This document shows positions 10,001 through 20,686 of a DNA stretch of 64,000 bases, piece by piece (the stretch's first letter is position 1; every line of letters begins with the position of its first letter). The stretch covers positions 1,302,001 through 1,366,000 of the forward strand of contig NZ_JAANAT010000001.1 of NCBI RefSeq assembly GCF_011089895.1, written 5' to 3'. The translations under genes were made by a program, and so were the position numbers. Under the pieces are notes generated by a model. It was given only the letters and a program-made list of their open reading frames with translations. It was not told the DNA's origin and made no database searches. This DNA comes from Mucilaginibacter inviolabilis. Lineage in GTDB: Bacteria; Bacteroidota; Bacteroidia; Sphingobacteriales; Sphingobacteriaceae.

Positions 10001-13000
10001 GTGACCGGCGCAGATAGCTATCCTTGTCAACTCATGAATAATAATATCGGCAAAGCATCGACAGAGGGTACGGATCATATTTCTCTGATACATCAATTAT
10101 TTGGGCGTCAGCTAAACAAAACACCTGATGCCACAGCCATTGTTCATAACGGCGAAAGTATTACCTATGCACGCTTAAATCAGCTATCAAATAATTTAGC
10201 AGCTGTAATTTTAGCGCAAACTTCAGTTTCAGGAATAATTGGTGTTAGCAACCACCGTTGTATAGAAACCATCATTAGTGTACTAGCCATACTTAAAGCA
10301 GGTAAAGCCTACTTACCTCTTGATGCCGATTACCCTAAAGACAGACTCGAGCAAATCATAGCAGACTCCGGCATCGACACTTGCCTAATTACTCAAGCAC
10401 AGGAATCTTTTTTCAAGGAGTTATCTGTTAATATCCTATTAAGTGATATAATTTACGCTGAAGTAGATTCCTTACCTGCTATCGAAACGGCAGCAGGTGC
10501 CTATGTATTATATACCTCCGGATCAACCGGTAAACCCAAAGGCGTGTTGATGGGCCATGTCGCATTAGTAAACCTGTTACTATGGCAAAAGGATAATTCG
10601 ACTTTAACAACAGGCAGCCGTACTTTACAATTTGCGCCGCTTACTTTTGATGTATCTTTCCAGGAAATTTTTTCTACACTAACCACAGGTGGTACACTGG
10701 TACTTGTAAACGACGAACTGCGGATTGACCCGGTTCAATTACTAGGATATATTGAGTCGAATTTCGTAAACCGTATTTTTTTACCGTTTGTAGTATTGCA
10801 GTATTTAACAGAAGCTGCTATTGCCAATAATCTTGTCCCCGCTTCCTTACAGGAAATCATGACTGCTGGGGAGCAGTTGAAAATAACCCCACAGATCGTC
10901 AATTTTTTTAAGGCATTACCGGGCTGTGTACTATATAATCAATATGGCCCCACAGAAACGCATGTAGTAACACAATTAAAGCTAAACGGAGACACTTCCC
11001 TATGGCCATTTTTACCAACCATTGGAAGCCCTATCTATAATACAGACATTATTATACTTGATGAAGAGCTGCATAGTTTGCCTAAAGGTGAAATTGGTGA
11101 ACTCTGCGTTGCTGGTACCAGTTTGGCGGAAGGTTATTTAAATAAACCAGAGCTAACAACAGAAAAATTCATTAGCTGGCAAGAAAAAGAGCACCAAGCC
11201 ACCCGCATTTACCGCACCGGCGACCTGGCCCGTTATCTGCCCGATGGCAATATTGAATACCTGGGCAGAAGAGATACCCAGGTTAAGATCAGGGGAAACC
11301 GGGTTGAACTTGGCGAAATAGAGATATTACTAAACCAATTGGAAAATATCAGGCAAGCTGTAGTAATTGCAGAGGAAGATGCTACCGGTCAAAAACGGTT
11401 ATTAGCTTACCTCGTTGCATCTGGTGAATTGCCAAATACAGACAAAGTCCGCCAGCATCTGGAGAAGCATCTGCCCGATTTTATGCTTCCTTCTGCTTAT
11501 ATGTGGTTAAATGAACTACCCAAAACCACCAGTGGTAAAGTGGATCGCAAAGCGTTACCCAAAAACAATTTGCAAAGGCCCGAACTTTCTACATTGTATA
11601 AAGCACCATCCACATCAATAGAAAAAAATATCACCTCTGTTTGGTCAAGCCTGCTGCAATTAGATAAGATCGGTTTAGATGATGATTTTTTTCAGCTTGG
11701 CGGTAATTCTTTACTGGCTCTAAAAACAATAGCCGTATTAAAGCAACAATATAATTATACCATTGCAGTAACCAAGCTTTACCAATATCCTACCGTAGCT
11801 GGTTTAACAAGCTTGTTGAGCGGGACAAATAAGGCTACATCACTCCCTATACGTAAGAAAAAAAAGGATGGTAATACCAATCGGGATGTAGCGATCATAG
11901 GTATGGCAGGCAGGTTTCCGGGAGCTAATACAATAGATGAATTTTGGGAGCTATTAGTCGAAGGACGGGAAACAATCAGCTTTTTTGGTATTGATGAATT
12001 AGATAAAAGTATTCCATCCTATATTAAAAATAATCCGTCTTATGTAAGGGCTCGGGGTATTATTGATGGAGCCGATGAGTTCGATGCTGAATTTTTTGGT
12101 TTCAATCCCCGCTCGGCAGAATTGATGGATCCCCAACACCGCGTGTTTTTAGAAATAGCCTGGGAGGTATTGGAAAAAACCGGGCATCTGCCGCAAAAAT
12201 ATTCGGGTAGTATTGGTGTCTTTGCAGGATGCGGATACAATACCTACTACGACAATAATGTTTTAACCAACCCTGATATACTAGAAAAGACAGGTCATTT
12301 TCAGGTACGGTTATTAAATGAAAAAGATTATATAGCTACGCGTACCGCCTATCAGTTAAATTTACAAGGCCCTGCGGTAGCAGTTTATGCAGCTTGCTCT
12401 ACATCATTATTAGCAGTAGCACAAGCAGTAAACAGTATACGCGATGGGCATTGTGGTGTAGCTATTGCCGGTGCAGCTTCTATCACTTCACCGATAAAAA
12501 GCGGGCACCTGTACGAGGAAGGATCGATCATGAGCAGTGATGGTCATTGCCGCCCCTTTGACGCTCAGGCAACAGGTACCGTTTTTAGTGATGGCGCTGG
12601 TGTTGTTTTATTAAAAAACCTGGAAGATGCCTTGCACGACGGCGATACCATTTACGGCGTTATAAAAGGTGTTGGTATTAATAATGATGGCGCTGTAAAA
12701 AGTAGTTTCAGTGGCCCAAGCGCGCAAGGGCAGGCAGGTGCTATCGCCATGGCTATAGACGATGCGGGAGTCGAGGCCTCTACTATCAGTTACATAGAAG
12801 CTCATGGAACAGCCACTCCTATTGGCGATCCTATTGAAATAGAAGGTTTAAATCTTGCTTTTGGTGATCAGGATAAAAAACAGTTTTGTGCTATTGGCTC
12901 CATAAAAAGTAATATGGGCCATCTTACATCGGCTTCGGGCGTAGCTGGACTTATCAAAACGGTATTAGCCATTCGCAATAAGCAAATACTACCATCATTA

Positions 13001-16000
13001 TTTTATCAGCACATCAACCCTAATATTAATATTGAGGAAACTCCTTTTTATATAAATACAGAACTAAAACCATGGGAGACTAACGATATCAGGCGTGCCG
13101 GTGTAAGTTCATTTGGGGTAGGTGGCACCAATGTTCATGTAGTTGTGGAGGATTTCTTAACTGAGCCAGAATCTGCAGGAATGGACAAGCCCTGGAAACT
13201 ACTCTGCTGGTCGGCAAAAACTGAAAGTAGCCTTAATCAGTATGCTCAAAAACTGGGCAAATATATTTCACAACACCCATTTGTTGATTTGAATGATGTT
13301 GCCTATACCCTGCAAACTACAAGAGTAGGATTTAATTTCCGAAGATTCGTATTGGTTGCCAATAATGAGGAACTGCTGGATAAATTAAACACTTTCCAGA
13401 AGGAAACTTCAACTTTTAAAGATCTTAAAAAGGATATCAGTGGTGTTACATTTATGTTTCCGGGGCAAGGCTCGCAGTACCCGGAAATGGGCATGGATCT
13501 TTATCAAAATGAGCCTGTTTTTGCTAATGCGGTAAACGAGTGTATAACCCTATTACAAGGCACTATCCACGAAAACCTGTTACAAATCATGTATCCCGAA
13601 TTACCGGATAGTGAGTTGTACGAAAAAATAAAACAGACCATAAATGCCCAACCTGCCATATTCATATTGGAATATGCTATGGCCAAATTATGGATGAGTT
13701 GGGGTATACAACCCGAAGTATTAATTGGTCATAGTATTGGTGAATTTGTGGCTGCGCATTTAGCAGGGATATTTAGTCTTAAAGATGCGTTGATATTGAT
13801 ATCTGAAAGGGCAAGGTTAGTAAACGGCGTATCGAAAGGCAGTATGTTATCTGTAAGATTGCCAGCTGATCAACTCGGTGAGCTATTGCCAGAAGGCTTA
13901 TCTATAGCTGCCATTAACAGCTATAAATTATGCGTTGTAGCAGGACCGGATAAGCTGATCAATAAATTTTCTGATGATTTATCTGAAAAAGGTATTCCAA
14001 GTCGTTTATTGGTAACCAGCCATGCCTTCCATTCATCCATGATAGATGAGGTTATTGCCCCATTTGAAACAGTAGTAAGATCAATAAAATTAAATACACC
14101 TGTAAAACCATTGATATCTACCGTTACTGGTAACTGGATGACTGAGGCAGAAGCTACGGATCCAAATTATTGGGCGCAACATCTGCGCAAAACTGTTCGC
14201 TTTGCCGATGGTTTAGATACTTTATTAGAAGATGAAAACAGGCTTTTCCTGGAAGTTGGCCCGGGAAATATATTAGCTACATTAACCCGTCAGCATACTA
14301 CAGGCAAAAATGTTGCTATCATATCAGGATTTGAAAAAACAGAAAACTTAAACGAAAGTTATTCTTTACTTAAAGCTCAGGGGCAGCTTTGGTTAAACGG
14401 AATAGAACTCAACTGGAACGCTGTTTATCAAGGTCAAAACAGAAAAACGATTGATCTGCCAACTTATGCATTTGATCATAAACAACACTGGCTTGAACCA
14501 GCTACTATTATCAACAAATCTGAAGCAGCAGCCAATGCTTTTGTACAACAAAACACTATCACACAAACTACACCGATGAGAAAAGATATTTTGATTAATA
14601 AACTAAAAAAAATATTTGAAGATGCGGCAGGTATCGAAATCGACGCGGCCAATATCGGATTGAATTTTATTGAAATAGGATTTGATTCTCTTTCACTAAC
14701 ACAAATTGCAACTAATCTTAAAAAAACATTTAATATACCTGTTACTTTCAGAAAGCTATTTGAGGAGTATAACAGTTTAAACTTGCTGGCATCATATCTC
14801 GATGCAAATTTGCCTGCCGATGTGTTGAAACCAGAAACTGTTACTCCTGTGACTGTACAACAATCATTTACTCCACAACCAGTAAATAATGGCGCAGCAA
14901 ATAACGATCTGATTATTGGGTTGATATCACAGCAACTACAGTTGCTTACCAATCAATTGGCACTTATACAAAACGGTGGTAGTATCCAACCATCTGCTTC
15001 TATTCAAATTCAAAGTCATAGTACACCTCCCCTAACTCTTGTAAAACCACAGCCGGTAACGTATGAACTTACCCCCGAAGAACAGGTAGAGTTAAAAAAA
15101 CCTTTTGGTGCAACCGCACGCATTGAGAAACAAACACTGGAACTAAATGATAAGCAGGCCGCGTTTTTAAAAGATCTCACTGCCCTGTACAATGCCAAAA
15201 CGGGAACCAGCAAAGCTCAAACACAAAAAGACCGTCCATATATGGCCGATCCGCGCGTAGTTAGTGGTTTCAGGCCTTTAACTAAAGAGCTTGTATACCC
15301 TTTAGTTGTTAATCGCTCAAAAGGTAGCCGCGTATGGGATATCGACGGCAATGAATATATTGATGCTTTAAATGGTTTTGGGTCAAACTTTTTGGGTTAT
15401 CAAACAGATTACTTAAAAAAAGCAGTTCTTGAACAAGTTGAAAAAGGTTATGAAATAGGTCCGCAGCATGAATTGGCTGGCGAAGTTTGTAAATTAATTA
15501 CCGAGTTTACCAATTTTGACCGAGCTGCGCTTTGCAATACGGGCTCTGAAGCGGTACTTGGTGCCATGCGTATAGCACGTACAGTTACAGGGCGTTCGCT
15601 TATTGTGGCTTTTAGTGGGTCTTATCATGGCATTAACGACGAGGTTATTGTACGTGGAACCAAAAAATTAAAAACTGTACCAGCCGCACCGGGCATTATG
15701 CCCGAAGTAGTGCAAAACATGCTAATACTGGATTATGGCACCGAAGAATCCTTAAAAATAATAGCCGAACGGGCTCATGAACTGGCAGCCGTATTAGTAG
15801 AACCTGTGCAAAGTAGAAGACCGGAGTTTCAGCCGATATCTTTTTTAAAGAAAGTACGGGAGATAACCCAACAATCAGAAACCGTTTTAATCTTCGACGA
15901 AGTAATTACGGGTTTCCGGATGCATCCGGGTGGCGCCCAATCCTTGTTTGGGATCAAGGCTGATCTTGGTACTTACGGAAAAGTAATTGGTGGCGGGATG

Positions 16001-16648
16001 CCCATCGGTGCGATAGCAGGCATCAGCAAGTATATGGATGCATTAGATGGCGGTAACTGGCAATATGGTGATGATTCAGCACCAGAAGCTGGTGTCACCT
16101 ACTTTGCTGGTACATTTGTTCGACATCCGTTAGCATTAGCAGCTGGCCGGACTTCGCTGTTATACATGAAGGAAAAAGGCCCTGCACTTCAGGAAGAGCT
16201 TAATGCCCGCACTAAAAGATTAGCAGATGCCTTAAATACTATTTGCGAGCAATATACCATTCCATTGTATATACCGTACTTCGGCTCATTGTGGAAGATA
16301 AAATTCAAATACGAACTCGCTTATGGGGAACTACTGTTTACCCTCATGCGCCTAAAAGGTATTCATATCTGGGATCTTTTCCCTTGCTTTTTAACTGCAT
16401 CGCATACGGACGAAGAGGTAAACGAGATTATTAGCAAATTCGGCGAAAGCGTTGCCGAACTCATAGAAGCTGGATTTATGCCTTCAGAAAAAACACAGCA
16501 AGCCAGCGTTACGCAAAATGGATTAGCCACAAGCCCTCCTGTTGCCGGCGCAAAACTTGGACGGGATAAAGATGGAAATCCTGGCTGGTTTATCAGCGAT
16601 GAAAATAATCCAGGAAAGTATTTACAAGTAAAAATTAGCAACAACTGA
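10001..16648 (+). CDS. Hybrid NRPS-PKS: A-PCP-KS-AT-ACP-aminotransferase
   Basis: 2215 residues. Order: adenylation (about 25-540, core LYTSGSTGKPKG near 170), PCP (S570 in LGGNSL), ketosynthase (about 627-1050; C799 in AACSTS, then EAHGTATPIGDP and KSNMGHL), acyltransferase (about 1148-1440; S1245 in GHSIGE and HAFHS at 1341-1345, the malonyl type), ACP (S1563 in GFDSL), then a GSAM-like PLP aminotransferase (about 1750-2150; PLP lysine K1994 in YGKVIGGG). The A pocket reads D-V-Q-F-M-A-Q-V-V-K, nearest to proline codes (DVQxIAHVVx), an uncertain call. There is no KR or DH, so the AMT probably converts the beta-ketone to a beta-amine, as in mycosubtilin-type synthases. The start is GTG at 10001 after an AT-rich leader; ATG at 10034 is an alternative. 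Confidence 0.92.
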   Translation: MTGADSYPCQLMNNNIGKASTEGTDHISLIHQLFGRQLNKTPDATAIVHNGESITYARLNQLSNNLAAVILAQTSVSGIIGVSNHRCIETIISVLAILKAGKAYLPLDADYPKDRLEQIIADSGIDTCLITQAQESFFKELSVNILLSDIIYAEVDSLPAIETAAGAYVLYTSGSTGKPKGVLMGHVALVNLLLWQKDNSTLTTGSRTLQFAPLTFDVSFQEIFSTLTTGGTLVLVNDELRIDPVQLLGYIESNFVNRIFLPFVVLQYLTEAAIANNLVPASLQEIMTAGEQLKITPQIVNFFKALPGCVLYNQYGPTETHVVTQLKLNGDTSLWPFLPTIGSPIYNTDIIILDEELHSLPKGEIGELCVAGTSLAEGYLNKPELTTEKFISWQEKEHQATRIYRTGDLARYLPDGNIEYLGRRDTQVKIRGNRVELGEIEILLNQLENIRQAVVIAEEDATGQKRLLAYLVASGELPNTDKVRQHLEKHLPDFMLPSAYMWLNELPKTTSGKVDRKALPKNNLQRPELSTLYKAPSTSIEKNITSVWSSLLQLDKIGLDDDFFQLGGNSLLALKTIAVLKQQYNYTIAVTKLYQYPTVAGLTSLLSGTNKATSLPIRKKKKDGNTNRDVAIIGMAGRFPGANTIDEFWELLVEGRETISFFGIDELDKSIPSYIKNNPSYVRARGIIDGADEFDAEFFGFNPRSAELMDPQHRVFLEIAWEVLEKTGHLPQKYSGSIGVFAGCGYNTYYDNNVLTNPDILEKTGHFQVRLLNEKDYIATRTAYQLNLQGPAVAVYAACSTSLLAVAQAVNSIRDGHCGVAIAGAASITSPIKSGHLYEEGSIMSSDGHCRPFDAQATGTVFSDGAGVVLLKNLEDALHDGDTIYGVIKGVGINNDGAVKSSFSGPSAQGQAGAIAMAIDDAGVEASTISYIEAHGTATPIGDPIEIEGLNLAFGDQDKKQFCAIGSIKSNMGHLTSASGVAGLIKTVLAIRNKQILPSLFYQHINPNINIEETPFYINTELKPWETNDIRRAGVSSFGVGGTNVHVVVEDFLTEPESAGMDKPWKLLCWSAKTESSLNQYAQKLGKYISQHPFVDLNDVAYTLQTTRVGFNFRRFVLVANNEELLDKLNTFQKETSTFKDLKKDISGVTFMFPGQGSQYPEMGMDLYQNEPVFANAVNECITLLQGTIHENLLQIMYPELPDSELYEKIKQTINAQPAIFILEYAMAKLWMSWGIQPEVLIGHSIGEFVAAHLAGIFSLKDALILISERARLVNGVSKGSMLSVRLPADQLGELLPEGLSIAAINSYKLCVVAGPDKLINKFSDDLSEKGIPSRLLVTSHAFHSSMIDEVIAPFETVVRSIKLNTPVKPLISTVTGNWMTEAEATDPNYWAQHLRKTVRFADGLDTLLEDENRLFLEVGPGNILATLTRQHTTGKNVAIISGFEKTENLNESYSLLKAQGQLWLNGIELNWNAVYQGQNRKTIDLPTYAFDHKQHWLEPATIINKSEAAANAFVQQNTITQTTPMRKDILINKLKKIFEDAAGIEIDAANIGLNFIEIGFDSLSLTQIATNLKKTFNIPVTFRKLFEEYNSLNLLASYLDANLPADVLKPETVTPVTVQQSFTPQPVNNGAANNDLIIGLISQQLQLLTNQLALIQNGGSIQPSASIQIQSHSTPPLTLVKPQPVTYELTPEEQVELKKPFGATARIEKQTLELNDKQAAFLKDLTALYNAKTGTSKAQTQKDRPYMADPRVVSGFRPLTKELVYPLVVNRSKGSRVWDIDGNEYIDALNGFGSNFLGYQTDYLKKAVLEQVEKGYEIGPQHELAGEVCKLITEFTNFDRAALCNTGSEAVLGAMRIARTVTGRSLIVAFSGSYHGINDEVIVRGTKKLKTVPAAPGIMPEVVQNMLILDYGTEESLKIIAERAHELAAVLVEPVQSRRPEFQPISFLKKVREITQQSETVLIFDEVITGFRMHPGGAQSLFGIKADLGTYGKVIGGGMPIGAIAGISKYMDALDGGNWQYGDDSAPEAGVTYFAGTFVRHPLALAAGRTSLLYMKEKGPALQEELNARTKRLADALNTICEQYTIPLYIPYFGSLWKIKFKYELAYGELLFTLMRLKGIHIWDLFPCFLTASHTDEEVNEIISKFGESVAELIEAGFMPSEKTQQASVTQNGLATSPPVAGAKLGRDKDGNPGWFISDENNPGKYLQVKISNN

Positions 16649-16649
16649 T

Positions 16650-19600
16650 TTGGACATCACTTACACATACGATACCATTCCGGTTGAATTTGATCCTTTT
16701 GCCGGACCCGAATTGCTAAATTTGGCTCATCCTACGGAATCACAGCTGGAAATATGGACATCATGCCTTATTGGTAGCGATGAAGCCAACTGTGCTTACA
16801 ATGAATCTTTTTCGCTATCCTTTTCAGGTATCCTTAATCAGGATGCCATGCTCCGTGCACTTCAGGATCTTGCTAATCGGCATGAGGCACTCCGGTCCTG
16901 CTTCAGTGCCGACGGTAAATATATCTGCATTTATAAAGAGTTAATCCTCGAAATCAATTATCGGGATATTGCTGACCGTTCGACCGAAGAACAACAGGGT
17001 TTTATTGAAGATCAAAATAAACAAAACGCATTAACGCCTTTTAACCTGGTAACCGGACCTCTTTTTAAAACTACGCTGATTAAGCTAGCCAACGACAAGT
17101 ATCTTTTAACCTTCATCGCGCATCACATCATTTGTGACGGGTGGTCGATAGGCATTATGATGCAGGATTTGGGTAAACTCTATAATGCGTATATCAATAA
17201 TGAACTTCCGAAACTACCACCAGCTCCCCTTTTTAGTAATTACGCCGAAGAACAGTTAGCATTTGAGCAAACTCCGGAATATAGAAATACCGAAACTTAT
17301 TGGCTCCAACAATTCAATGGCAGCGATCATACACTAAACATCCCTACCGATCTGCCGCGCCCTGGCCTACGTACCTACAAAAGTCGTCGTGATGATTTTA
17401 GTCTGGACAGTAAGTTGGCTTCCTCGCTCAAGCAGCTGGCTAAAAACAACAGCAGTAGCTTTGTTACCACTTTATTGGCATCATTTGAAATATTTCTGCA
17501 ACGTTTGACCGGTCAGGAGGAAATCATTTTGGGTTTACCAGCCGCCGGGCAGTCAGCTACAGGCAATTTCGGATTAGTGGGCCATTGTGTTAACCTGCTT
17601 GCGCTAAGAAGTTATCCTAAGGGAGAACTTTCATTCAAGAGCTATTTAAAGCAACGTACTTCAACCATTTTAGATGCGTATGAGCATCAACAGTACACTT
17701 TTGGAAGCTTGCTCAAAAACTTAAATATTGCCAGAGATGCTTCCCGAATTCCCTTGGTACCAGTAATGTTTAATATTGACATGGGGCTTGACGATGATGT
17801 AAAGTTTGACGGCCTGCAGCATCAGTTGATAAGCAACCCACGCGAATATGAAAACTTTGAAATATTTGTAAATATATCTGGCCGGGACGAATCGCTCACG
17901 CTGGAATGGTCATACAATACCCGGTTATTCAAATCATCAACCATTCGTAACATGATGGATGATTTTGAATTTTTGTTAAAGCAGTTAGTAAAAAATCCGG
18001 ATGTACTGATTGGCCATATTCCCCTTAAAAACTCTGAGGAACTTATCAATCGGCTAAATACCTGGAATAACACATTGGCTGTTTATCCAAAAGATAAGGG
18101 CCTGCATCAATTAATTAGTAAACAATCACAAAAATCTGGTGATCAGATAGCTATAAAGTTTGCTAATAAATCACTCAGCTACAAAAAATTGAATGAAAAG
18201 GCCAATCAACTGGCGGCACTACTCATTAATGAAGGCGTTAAGAAAGGCGACAAAGTAGCATTTGTACTTGATCGTTCGGAACAACTGGTTGTGATCATGT
18301 TAGGTATCATGAAAACCGGTGCGATATATGTTCCTGTCGATCCTCAATTTCCTTTAAACCGCATCAATCACATGCTGACCGATTCTGGTGCCGTTTTGCT
18401 TATTACATCCAAAGATTATAAAGAACGCTACCAATCATCCGCAAAAGAGTTACTGATCGATAATATATGGCCCCTGCTCAATCAATATCCGGTAACAGAT
18501 GTCGAAATCGCCGTAAATGGTGATGACCTGGTTTATATACTATATACCTCTGGTTCAACGGGATTGCCCAAGGGTGTACAGATAGCTCATCACAACCTGA
18601 TTAACTTTTTGTATAGTATGCAAAAAGCACCGGGTATTACCGCAGCAGATAAACTACTGGCAGTAACTACCGTAAGTTTTGACATATCGGGCCTGGAATT
18701 ATTTTTACCGTTGATCAGCGGCGCTCAAGTAATTATAGCCAATAGTGCAGAAGCTAAAGATGGTCGCGCTTTGCTTGATATCATCAGGAAAGAAAGTGTT
18801 ACCATAATGCAGGCCACCCCCTATACCTGGCGCATTATGATTGAGGCCGGCTGGGATAATTCGACCTCACTAAAAGTTATTTGTGGCGGCGAAGCATTAC
18901 CAAAGGAGCTGGCCGAAAAAATAAACACAAGGGCAGAAAGCCTGTGGAATATATACGGTCCTACAGAAACTACCATATGGTCAACTGTAAAACAAATTAA
19001 GGTAGATGATGACATTATCACTATTGGTCGCCCTATTAATAATACAGCGATTTATATTTTAGATAAGTATCTGAATCCACTACCCGCTGGATTGGCTGGG
19101 GAGATATACATTGGTGGCGATGGTGTTGCCAAGGGTTATCTAAATCAGCCTGCATTAACCGCTGAAAAATTCATTATTGATCCATTTTCCAATACGCCGG
19201 GTAATAAAATGTACCGAACCGGGGATATGGGGAAATTCCTGGAAAATGGAGAAATAGAATGTCTTGGTCGTATTGATTCGCAGATAAAAATACGTGGTTA
19301 CCGGATTGAGACCGGCGAAATCGAGTATCATCTGGTTAATCAATACAATATTAAAGAAGCCGTAGTTTTGGCTCAACCAGATAGCAATGGCATTAATAAG
19401 CTGGTTGCTTACCTGGTTGTGGGTGATGAATTCAAAGCCGAATTTGAAGCAGATCAAATAAAGGGCTGGAAAATGGCATTAAAAACAGGGTTGCCCGATT
19501 ATATGGTACCTGATAACCTGACCATTATTCCAGCCATGCCATTAACCCCTAATGGTAAGATAGATAAAAAAGCGTTGGCTAATAAACATAACAAACTGGC

Positions 19601-20678
19601 CGAAAGCGTTCGTTTGTTTATTGCTCCCCGAACAGATGTAGAAAAATTGGTAGCTGATATATGGTCGGAATTTCTGGGAATCAAAAACATAGGAATTTAC
19701 GATAACTTTTTTGAGTTAGGCGGTCATTCACTTATTGCCGTGCAGGTAATGACCCGCATTGAAAAGCTCACAGGTAAGCGCCTGCCCCTTGCTACCCTTT
19801 TTGAAAATTCTACGGTTGAAAAACTGGCATTGATGTTAGAGATGGACGGCAAATCTATCGTATGGGATTCGCTGGTACCAATTAAACCCTCGGGTAATAA
19901 AATGCCATTATATATTGTACACGGGGCCGGACTTAATGTTTTATTATTCAATACCCTGGCATCAGGCATGGATGCAGATCAACCTGTATATGGCTTGCAG
20001 GCTAAGGGACTTAATGGTATTGATGAACCCTTAAGTAATATTGTGGATATAGCGGCGCATTATAATGCAGCTATCATGGCACAAAATCCAACCGGGCCTT
20101 ACGCGCTTGCTGGTTATTCATTCGGCGGCATTATTGCTTTTGAAATGGCTAAACAATTTGAGGAACAAGGCAAACAGGTAAAAATGCTGGCTATGTTTGA
20201 TACATACGCTTATCGCTCTCCCTACTTTGATCCATGGCTGACTACGCAGATAAAAAGAGGTAAGTTTTTTGCCCGTAAACTATCGTACAATCTTACATTT
20301 CCAAATGGTTTTGTGAATACTATGGTACACACCGGTAAGGTTACTAAACGTGGATTAACCAAAGTATTCTGGAAGCTATTCAAAGACGAAAAGCAGGAAG
20401 GTTTTTTTGGTTACGCTAATAAAATTGACGAAATGAACGTACTTGCCGAAAAACATTATAAATTAGAGGCCCGAAATATTGCTATTGAATTATTCAGAGC
20501 CGAGGATCGTACTTTTTACCTGGACGATTTTGAATACCTTGGCTGGAAACCGTATGCATTAAAAGGAGTTAACGTTCATCAAATACCAGGTGGGCATAAT
20601 TCTATTTTTAAAGCACCCAATGATAAAATATTTGCAAGCATATTACAAAACTGCCTAAACAAAGTCGCCCCAAAATAA
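16650..20678 (+). CDS. NRPS termination module C-A-PCP-TE, glycine-like code
   Basis: 1342 residues. The condensation domain (about 30-460) has HHIICDG at 158-164, with H159 and D163 intact, so it should be active and of LCL type. The adenylation domain (about 490-985) has LYTSGSTGLPKG and the pocket code D-I-L-Q-I-G-I-I-W-K, glycine-like. PCP S1027 is in ELGGHSL, and the type I thioesterase has S1157 in GYSFGG. It begins with TTG one base after the hybrid gene's stop; no ATG lies before the C domain. The opening residues EFDPFAGPELL are the linker normally found between an AMT and a C domain in fused synthases. It should accept the beta-amino acyl chain, add glycine and release the product. 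Confidence 0.9.
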   Translation: MDITYTYDTIPVEFDPFAGPELLNLAHPTESQLEIWTSCLIGSDEANCAYNESFSLSFSGILNQDAMLRALQDLANRHEALRSCFSADGKYICIYKELILEINYRDIADRSTEEQQGFIEDQNKQNALTPFNLVTGPLFKTTLIKLANDKYLLTFIAHHIICDGWSIGIMMQDLGKLYNAYINNELPKLPPAPLFSNYAEEQLAFEQTPEYRNTETYWLQQFNGSDHTLNIPTDLPRPGLRTYKSRRDDFSLDSKLASSLKQLAKNNSSSFVTTLLASFEIFLQRLTGQEEIILGLPAAGQSATGNFGLVGHCVNLLALRSYPKGELSFKSYLKQRTSTILDAYEHQQYTFGSLLKNLNIARDASRIPLVPVMFNIDMGLDDDVKFDGLQHQLISNPREYENFEIFVNISGRDESLTLEWSYNTRLFKSSTIRNMMDDFEFLLKQLVKNPDVLIGHIPLKNSEELINRLNTWNNTLAVYPKDKGLHQLISKQSQKSGDQIAIKFANKSLSYKKLNEKANQLAALLINEGVKKGDKVAFVLDRSEQLVVIMLGIMKTGAIYVPVDPQFPLNRINHMLTDSGAVLLITSKDYKERYQSSAKELLIDNIWPLLNQYPVTDVEIAVNGDDLVYILYTSGSTGLPKGVQIAHHNLINFLYSMQKAPGITAADKLLAVTTVSFDISGLELFLPLISGAQVIIANSAEAKDGRALLDIIRKESVTIMQATPYTWRIMIEAGWDNSTSLKVICGGEALPKELAEKINTRAESLWNIYGPTETTIWSTVKQIKVDDDIITIGRPINNTAIYILDKYLNPLPAGLAGEIYIGGDGVAKGYLNQPALTAEKFIIDPFSNTPGNKMYRTGDMGKFLENGEIECLGRIDSQIKIRGYRIETGEIEYHLVNQYNIKEAVVLAQPDSNGINKLVAYLVVGDEFKAEFEADQIKGWKMALKTGLPDYMVPDNLTIIPAMPLTPNGKIDKKALANKHNKLAESVRLFIAPRTDVEKLVADIWSEFLGIKNIGIYDNFFELGGHSLIAVQVMTRIEKLTGKRLPLATLFENSTVEKLALMLEMDGKSIVWDSLVPIKPSGNKMPLYIVHGAGLNVLLFNTLASGMDADQPVYGLQAKGLNGIDEPLSNIVDIAAHYNAAIMAQNPTGPYALAGYSFGGIIAFEMAKQFEEQGKQVKMLAMFDTYAYRSPYFDPWLTTQIKRGKFFARKLSYNLTFPNGFVNTMVHTGKVTKRGLTKVFWKLFKDEKQEGFFGYANKIDEMNVLAEKHYKLEARNIAIELFRAEDRTFYLDDFEYLGWKPYALKGVNVHQIPGGHNSIFKAPNDKIFASILQNCLNKVAPK

Positions 20679-20686
20679 CCATACTT

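Noticed and set aside
14476..14952. 158-codon antisense ORF within the hybrid synthase gene
   Set aside because: It lies wholly over the AT-ACP coding region, has a Cys/Ser-rich composition typical of antisense shadows, and no promoter.
16640..16660. Programmed frameshift joining the two large synthase proteins
   Set aside because: No slippery heptamer or stimulatory structure is evident; a split gene with re-initiation explains the data, so I only flag it as a finding.
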